NCBI GenBank assembly: GCA_959347315.1
Contig: OY365814.1
Coordinates: forward strand, 2,593,661 to 2,657,660
Length of the DNA stretch: 64,000 bases
Direction of reading: 5' to 3'
Source: Bimastos eiseni
Lineage: Eukaryota > Annelida > Clitellata > Crassiclitellata > Lumbricidae
This document shows positions 57,691-64,000 of the stretch, piece after piece. The notes beneath the pieces are model-generated. The model was not told the DNA's origin. It saw only the letters and a program-made list of their open reading frames with translations, and made no database searches. Both the position numbers and the translations under genes were made by a program. The first letter of the stretch is position 1, and each line of letters begins with the position of its first letter.

Positions 57691-58140
57691 TCTGTCAAGT
57701 TGAAACATAACCTGAAGTTGAAACATAAGTTGAAACCCTTTCACATTGGATAACACATTCGGCTGGAGAGTGATATCCCCGGGCAATAGCCTTTGCGTTT
57801 CAAAAGTTATGTCATCACTTCGACAGCTAAATTATCAGTCTTACACGGCCTACAGGCCTAAGCCATTATACCACATACACACTAACCTCTCTCCTACACC
57901 GAACCGCTTTTTTGTACAATACATAATGTACCCTGTACCATCGATCAAACTTTGCTATCAAATACACTAAAGCCAATGCATTGGAATAGGGCCTAACTTT
58001 GACAGCTAAATTAACGGTCTCTGACGGCATACAGGCTTAAGACATTCACACCATATACAGCATTGTAGTGTTTTTCATAGCCTGTATGCCGTTTGGTGTC
58101 ATCGAACGTGAAAGGGAATGTGTCTTTCAACTTGACATAT
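57691..58140. repeat. Short TIR element with internal direct repeat
   Basis: tgtcaagttgaaa at 57693 is inverted at 58125-58137, and (a)ccctttcac is also shared in order. Inside, gacagctaaatta.c(a)gtct...cggc.tacaggc is present twice (57820 and 58000) and inverted near 58080-58092. The layout suggests a small non-autonomous DNA element with nested repeats. Confidence 0.55.
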
Positions 58141-58725
58141 AAGTGTTTAAGAGCTTTTGGTCTGCGTAGACACAGTAATTCTTAACCGAGTTTCCTTAAT
58201 TTTACTGTTTTCGGCCAGCAAAAAGAGTGGTTGACCCTATTTTAACTCTAATTTTGACTAAGAACTGCTCTTTGTTTAAATTTTAGGTTTTAGCTGTGAA
58301 ACATTAAGGATTGGCCTTTCACAGTACTTAGTTAAAATCAGTCCCAAACCTTGCAAGTATTCTACAAGGTCTACTTATTGCCTTTGGGTATACACATGGG
58401 CGTTTACACCATGTAAGCCTTGGAGCAAATGCTCCATCCCAGAAATAGGGGGGGAACAAATTTGACGATTTATGGGAAAAAGACATTTTTCATATATTAA
58501 ATCATTTTGCTCGTTTATTATTTAGAGCTGAGCTATTCTGTTAAATTCTACAGTGTCACTGGGAAGTCTAGGAAATTTCCACCCTGGAAATCCCCCCGGT
58601 TCCAAAAGCAAGGATTCAATTTAAGTCATTCGGATCGTGAAATAGTCGCATTGTGGGAGAAATTTCAATTGTTCATCATGGCGTCTCTTTTTGTGTTTAT
58701 CTGTAGAATAACTCTGCCTTACAAC

Positions 58726-59820
58726 ATGGTCAACTGTGCAGGATATGGGTGTCGAAGTGGATACAAATCCTAAAAATTCGCAACTTATGAGGCAAACAAG
58801 GGCCATTAAATCATCGACGACACAAAGTTGTCATATCATGCCTTATTCATTCAAGTTTATAAGGATTTATTTAGCAAGTGGATAGGAGCAATTTGGAGAG
58901 AAGAGTTTGTGGCTCATTCAGTTTGGCTTGTTCTCAGTGGTGGCATAGAACTGCAAACCATCACTTGTTGACTCATTGAAGCTGCCAGTTTCACATAAAA
59001 TTACTCAATGTTTGCCTGTTTACGCTGGAGTATTGCAGGACTCAACCGGTGTGCTCTTTGAGAGACATAGCAGCATAAGTTTAAGAGGTCTACTATGGGA
59101 TGGAACTATGCTGTTCAACCACCAGGGGGCAAGTTGTAACCCATTGGTGGACACTGGATTATTGTACAGATTCTTTTGGTCGTGGCCTGGGTCAGATGAG
59201 GAAAATTGGCTGGCCAGTCACTGAATCAACGATGGTTGTCTGTTGCTGGGCGCTGCAGAGGAAAACATAGGAGTTCTGGTTTGTTGCAGCATAATCCACA
59301 GAGATGACAAAAACATTCAGACCTATGCTGACCATTACTTCATTGTAACTTTCGAACTGCTTGCCTTCTCGTTGTCTGAGCTAGACGACAACATTCACAC
59401 GGATGCGCAGGTTTCACTTTCTGCTGAAAATAGTTCTGCGGATAAGATAGTGGAAGAACTGACATTCCTCTATTCGAATATTCTCCATCTTGCATTGATG
59501 TCAACATCATTTTCTATGTTAGCGGCTATATTGCTTGGTCAATCTTAAGATCAAACCGCTGTGAACACTGCAAGAAAAGTATGATCAACTCTGTGACTCA
59601 CTGGAACTACTCACATTGAATGAAACACTGGAAATGCTGTGCTTTCTAGTGGTCATGATATAATTTTCTTGATTGCAAGGCAGATCTATAACTGCGTGGC
59701 TAAGAATTTTGTAAAAGAGTTCACGATTAAAGCCAGTCAACAGCCTGGACAATCTGGATATTCATTGACAAAGAAGCACAAACTGGTCAAACTCTCTGAC
59801 ACTTCTTCACACAATTAGTA
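58726..59820 (+). pseudogene. THAP/P-element-like transposase relic
   Basis: ATG at 58726 starts MVNCAGYGCRSGYKS, the form of a THAP zinc-finger start (Met-Val-x-Cys...Cys). After decayed sequence, 59243-59548 is a helical block. Shifted by one frame around 59520-59590 it gives VSGYIAWSILRSN then CEHCKKSM, resembling the C-terminal region of P-element/THAP9-like transposases (YxxGYIxR.....CxxC). A short further block (NCVAKNFVKEFTIKA) ends at TAG near 59817. The catalytic region is not recognisable. Confidence 0.45.
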
Positions 59821-61320
59821 AGCTGTACTGTTCTATTTCAATGTTGATACATTATGGCTAAATATTTCCTTTGACATCTGCTTTAGATAAAACTAGGTCA
59901 GTGTGTGTTTATACGTGTGCTGTGCTTTTCGGTCATAGTTACTTGTGATGCAAAATTACTAGGAATTATTAATTTACTAAACAATGTAATGCTGTTACGG
60001 TTGTCTGAATTATTTCTCAGCGGCTTGATTAACCTATAGTACTAGTGAAATGGCGTGCTAGCTTGTCTGCTCAATTCCAGATTTTCAGCTGTCAGACAGG
60101 GCAGTTCCATGGATACTATTCTGTTTTATCTCCTTAAGAATGCATTTGTTGCTAATTTAAATTTGAGGATGTCATATAAAAATTAATGAACAATTTATAT
60201 GGTTGTTTTGTTTATGCAAAGTGCATTATTGTGCATTCCAACTCTGCTATGATCTTTAAATTCTGCTCAGTGATTGCAATGCAACTAGATGTGCACTTTT
60301 GCGTGAGTTTGGCTGTTTAAAATCGCATTGCATACAGCGTAGTAAGTAGTTCACAAAAGAAACTGATTGGATGATTTTCAATGTAAATAATTGCACTTTT
60401 AATTAGAGCAATAAATGGTCTTTAAATTTCCTATGGTTGTAAAGGAGTACTTTTGCTAAGGTGTGTGGTTGCTAAGGAGGTTCACTGATAAAAGATTGAG
60501 GCTGACCTTGATTTTTGTTATTGCCAAGGAAGAAGACTGAGGCTGACCTGAGATATGACTTGTTGTAAGGAAGATATTTGCTAAAGAGGCTGGCCTTGAA
60601 GATGCTTGTGAAGGAGGATGGTTGTTAAGGAAGCTGATTGCTAAGTGACTGGTTTCTAAGGAGGCTGTGGTTACTGGTGACAGTGTATGGCATGACAATA
60701 CCTTTTAAAATGGCTAATATAAACATTACTTGCTGTCTGTAATTCTACACTAATAATGACATGTTACTGTATTTTTACAATAGTACATTTTCAGACATTT
60801 TCAATTACTATTTAATAACCACCATACATACCTAAATAGAACAAGCCTATACCTAGAAATTCTTGCCACCTATTTGTGCAGACTTCAATTCTAACTTAAA
60901 TCCATGTAGACACTTTAGCTCTATTTTCAGTATTTGATGAGATATCGTGTGAGTATCGACATGGTACTGTAGACCAACTGTTGTACACGATAAATTTCAT
61001 TTGCATGTCCTAGCCTGCGGCCTTTATATACTGGGGTTTTCGGTTGAACGGAACGTTAGCGCCCGGGAGCTGGTTTGGAGCCAGTTTGGTCTGGTTTTCG
61101 GCTCAGCACCCCTTCTGTCGCTCCACGTCTGCGTGCGTACAGGTGATCGCCTCTGGCTGTTGACTGACCCAGGTCGCCATTATGGTCCTGGATAGGGGTC
61201 GCCTACGTCATCGCGGTCATCCGACGTTCACCTGTTGCCTCCCACCGCGACAATGTACTATATAGTTTTAAGTAGGCTATTATTATAATTTAATTACTCT
61301 GTTTGATAGTTATAAAAAAT
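59821..61320. other. Intron or intergenic sequence; GC-richer patch at 61.0-61.26 kb
   Basis: Apart from the decayed minisatellite, 61000-61260 is clearly GC-richer than its surroundings and has an open 64-residue frame without known motifs. I cannot identify it. Confidence 0.35.
60443..60690. repeat. Degenerate ggttgctaaggagg repeat
   Basis: About fifteen decayed units of (gg)(t)tgctaaggag(g) type. The 80-residue antisense frame (60698-60456) is a by-product. Confidence 0.75.
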
Positions 61321-61329
61321 TTGCAAAGG

Positions 61330-61760
61330 CTCATAACATTCTGGACATCTGGCTTTTTCGGGGAGGCGTGCAGAGCTCTTTGTCGCCATATTTGAGGGGT
61401 GTGACGAGAGGATAGAGCTGGGGGTAACAAATCTTCCAAGATTGGGTGACGTCATTTGTGGACGACCACTTTCTAATTTATTTCACATTTTTAAATATAT
61501 TTAAAGGTGATTTATGCATGACTGTCATAGACAGTCTGCAAATTATCCTTATTTGATTTAACTGTCGCAAATTGGTTAATAACGTGATCAAAATTTGTTT
61601 TCTCCAAAGTTTCTCGTTTGATGCTAAGAAGAGCAAAATCACTGAGACGATCTTGTCCCATTGAAGCCCGCAAATACGACAAAATTAGCTTCAATTTCAT
61701 GAAGGGCCAATCACTGTTTGTTATTGAGACAGCAATTATTAGAAGAATTTGCAATGAACT
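61330..61760 (-). pseudogene. hAT family 1 transposase C-terminus
   Basis: The minus frame 61754-61512 reads MKLKLILSYLRASMGQDRLS and ALLSIKRETLEKTNF, the end of the hAT dimerisation domain, then a stop and 3' sequence with acattctggacatctggc matching 31.5 kb. It is closely related to the 31.2 kb copy. Confidence 0.8.
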
Positions 61761-62204
61761 GTGTAGATTTGAAAATACTTCTTCAAATCAAATCCATTTA
61801 TTTTGGCTGATCAACAGCTTACAGCGATACCACGACAGAAGAAGTAAATAAGTCTAATTCTAGTTGAGAAACGAGAGAAGGAGTCATGGAGTGAGTAAGG
61901 GGGATGAGATAAGCACAGGAGACCCAATTAGAGATCAAAGGTCCCGCAAGTTAGGGCCACCTAGTAGGATATGTTAAATAGAAAAGTTATAGCCGGTAAA
62001 AGAAGATTATAAAGAGAAGATAATAGATTCAACGGTGTACAACCTAAAACTTAACTAGTCTTAACTAACAAAATGTAGCTATCAGGTGAAGAGCTACGAC
62101 TATAAATGCAACAAAGACTTAGATGATACAGGTTATCTTAAGAAAAATACATATATGTAGCGAAGTAAAAAACAATTTTCCAGAGCGCCAGTGTTGCTCA
62201 GTAC

Positions 62205-62280
62205 ACGAGCCAAGATTAAGACAAGTCGTCTCAGTGATCTTGCTCTTCTTAGCATCGAAACTTTGGAGAAAACAAAAGTG
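62205..62280 (+). pseudogene. hAT family 1 C-terminal fragment
   Basis: The frame gives SRLSDLALLSIETLEKTK, a fourth piece of the same transposase end, facing the minus copy at 61.5 kb. Confidence 0.65.
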
Positions 62281-62536
62281 ATACAACTTTTATTCTGTTT
62301 GAAATATTTTAGTAAATTTTGGCGGTTATATGCAAATATAAATTGGCTTTAAGGTTGTACAATTTCATTAAATATTTCTTACTTTTGGCCGAAATATTAA
62401 AAAAAATTCTTACGGGTTACTTTTTTGGCCCAACCTGTATATATTTGGAAATACTTCAATTATTAGCGTTGCATTCATAATTGAATATTGTTGACAACTA
62501 ATTTGTAAAATATTTGTATCGGCTTGTTATACTGAC

Positions 62537-62699
62537 CTTTTGCGATACTGTAGTCAAGACTGAAACCTGTACTGACAGCGGAAAAATCTGTGCGAAACGA
62601 CACATTTACATGGCTGCATGAGGATATCGTGATAAATGCAGGAATCTGTGAGCCAGAATAGCGTCGCGGTGTAAAGTTTATTCGAGATGAGCACTCAAT
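62537..62699 (-). CDS. CUB C-terminal half exon (most upstream seen)
   Basis: 163 nt, phase 0 to 1, exactly like the other two C-half exons but clearly diverged in sequence: IECSSRINFTPRRYSGSQIP, then FRTDFSAVSTGFSLDYSI. Acceptor ttcattgtag, donor AAAG|GTCAGT. Its matching N-half exon was not found between 62.7 and 64.0 kb. Confidence 0.83.
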
Positions 62700-63152
62700 C
62701 TACAATGAAACGCAATTTTAGGTATGATATGCATAGAGAAGCAAACATAGAATATTTCGTTATTATTTTTACTCACGTCCTCTGGTCAGTGTAGTAGAAA
62801 CTTCGCGTGCGCTTTTGATATGACTTTTCAACGTAATAGGAAGGAAAGCTTGCTTGGGATGCCTTACTGCATCTCTGCTGCATCTCTGCTGCAGCTCTGC
62901 TTAATCGCCTGCATCGCTCTTCGCCATTCTCTCGACAAGACAAAGAAATTCACGAAACCAAAAAACTTTCACGGTGAGCTAAGCTGTGCATATGTGTTTA
63001 AATATTTTCAAATGTCATGTGTTCTAGCGAAACTGCTTTATCGAGTGTTATATTTAACTATGCAATATATTATGGTGCATTCTGAGCGATTTTCTAGTTA
63101 ACTGATCTACTGCGTTCTATCATTAGATATCTATTAATCCTAGTTTATCCGA
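62700..63152. other. Nothing firmly recognised
   Basis: A 93-residue plus frame (62820-63101) with a repeated catctctgctgca has no motif. It could be the 5' part of the retroelement that follows. Confidence 0.3.
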
Positions 63153-64000
63153 TTGTATAGATTAAATTTCACTGTGTTTCCTCGCCTCTCGCTGGACATG
63201 AATTCTAGCGAGGGTGATTTTGCCTCCTGGTCTGAGCCTGGTGCCCAGCCCGACGTTGGCAAACCGGTTGACCTGACCGTGATGACCTCGTTCGAAAATC
63301 GAGCTGGTTCCTCTGAAACCCGCATTCAGTGTTGGGTTATAACTGAGTCTGAAAACGAATCTTACGATGATGGGAGTGCTGGTAACGCGTTTAAGACCGT
63401 CACCAGAAAGGCAGATCAAATTGCCAAAAATGAGAAGCGGAGAAAGTTTCGCGCGACTGAGGCTAATCTGAAAGTTTTTAGAAAGGCCAGTAGGATTTCG
63501 GTCCAGAAGCCGATGACGAAAACACCGAAGGGCGAGAAAGCCCATGCGAAGCGGAACTTGCCGATTAATTCCGAAGCACGCGGAATTGAGCTTGAAGATT
63601 GAACTTGCCCAAGGTTCAATATTTTCCCGCTTAAACGTCGGTTTTCTAAGTTTTAAATTATATAATTATATGCCGCCACCTACTAGTTATTTTCGTTGCT
63701 TTTCCTTTGGCCATGTTGCCAAGTATTGTAGGGAATCACAGAAATGCTGAATCTGCGCTGGAGACCCCAACCACATGGATTGCACGAAGCGTGAGCAGCC
63801 GAAGTGCGTAGCATTCGGCGGACCAGATCCAGCGATGTCGAGTGTCTGCCCTAAAGCACACCCTCGCCAAGACTGCAACCACCATCAGCATCAAGGACGG
63901 GAAAGCGTAAAGCGACGCGCTTCGGACTGCTCGCCAGCAACAGATGAGGAAGACAATCGATGGAGCCAAGACGACGACGGCTGGTCCGGTCAATGCGACG
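63153..64000 (+). pseudogene. ORF1/gag-like zinc-knuckle protein of a retrotransposon (runs off window)
   Basis: 63153-63602 is a 149-residue basic/acidic frame, with Lys/Arg-rich sequence after residue 85 (RKADQIAKNEKRRKFRA). In another frame from about 63671 a zinc-knuckle array follows: RCFSFGHVAKYCRESQKC, then (after TGA at 63747-63749) ICAGDPNHMDC and KCVAFGGPDPAMSSVCP. Multiple CCHC knuckles at the end of ORF1 are typical of Jockey/I/CR1-type non-LTR retrotransposons. The second Cys of knuckle 1 is Phe and a Cys of knuckle 3 is Phe, so the array is decayed. The RT would lie beyond position 64000. Confidence 0.65.

Larger units (their letters stand above)
45231..62699 (-). other. CUB-domain transmembrane receptor gene (multi-exon, 5' end incomplete)
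   Basis: Seven exons on the minus strand can be joined by phase: 62699-62537, 54372-54200, 53370-53208, 51458-51286, 50174-50012, 48441-48310 and 45427-45231. They encode a half CUB, two full CUB domains, a membrane helix and a cytoplasmic tail of about 65 residues. CUB halves follow a phase 1-0-1 pattern, as expected for exchangeable extracellular modules, and the TM exon enters in phase 1 as the last CUB requires. The start, signal peptide and first CUB half lie beyond the window or have been lost to the retroelement near 63 kb. The product is inferred to be a type I cell-surface protein. RNA evidence would be needed to confirm that all exons belong to one transcript. Confidence 0.8.

Noticed and set aside
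61000..61260. GC-rich patch with a 64-residue frame
   Set aside because: Could be a CpG-rich promoter or exon, but there is no motif, splice evidence or repeat partner.
63162..63545. 127-residue minus frame opposite the gag-like ORF
   Set aside because: No motif; the plus strand carries the zinc-knuckle protein.

Overview
This window looks like nuclear DNA of an invertebrate animal, probably a marine one. The evidence is split exons with GT-AG borders, CUB-domain exons, many DNA transposons and non-LTR retrotransposons, two decayed Polinton (Maverick)/adintovirus-like elements, and abundant simple and tandem repeats. The recurrent short string taggcct is reminiscent of echinoderm or hemichordate genomes, but the phylum cannot be fixed from this alone. 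No tRNA, rRNA or CRISPR array was found.

Region by region. 0-5 kb: minisatellites and a decayed Cys-tailed protein of an invertebrate mobile-element-associated family (1.86-2.81 kb). 5.2-17.6 kb: a broken Polinton/adintovirus-like element with, in order, a Pro-rich ORF, protein-primed DNA polymerase B, integrase and a PLA2-like protein (both minus), packaging ATPase, two conserved small genes, a penton-like capsid protein, the major capsid C-terminus, a pX-like hydrophobic peptide, an adenain-like protease, a fibre with phage-tail-fibre-type repeats, and two accessory genes. Every large gene carries stops, frameshifts or deletions. 19.4-23.7 kb: a fold-back structure whose inverted arms are tandem arrays of palindromic CCTAGG-centred units; inside are a reverse transcriptase/restriction-like-endonuclease fragment and a 1.3 kb hexanucleotide repeat that changes strand midway. 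24-28.2 kb: a CR1/L2/Jockey-like RT fragment, more pieces of the RT/REL family, and a 187-bp inverted repeat. 29.4-32.2 kb: hAT remnants, one complete with TIRs and a near-perfect 8-bp target duplication. 32.9-36.5 kb: a second Polinton polymerase that keeps its polymerase and exonuclease motifs but has stops. 38.8-40.5 kb: a second hAT family and a hidden antisense RT.

45.2-62.7 kb: the only convincing host gene, on the minus strand and spread over small exons that simple ORF calling misses. It has CUB half-exons (phase 1-0-1), a transmembrane exon and a terminal exon with several phosphotyrosine-type motifs (YENV, SEYDDL, YQEL). One CUB module lies in a recent direct duplication, and one copy has a GC instead of GT splice donor. 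Its introns hold a roughly 124-unit 15-bp minisatellite that is open in several frames on both strands, an RT remnant, MITE-like sequence, hAT pieces and a THAP/P-element-like remnant. At the right edge (63.15-64 kb) starts a zinc-knuckle ORF1/gag-like protein of a retrotransposon.

The Polinton genes would have acted together as a virus-like replication, packaging and capsid module, but no copy here looks functional. The CUB-TM-tyrosine gene is the best candidate for an active cell-surface receptor in this window.
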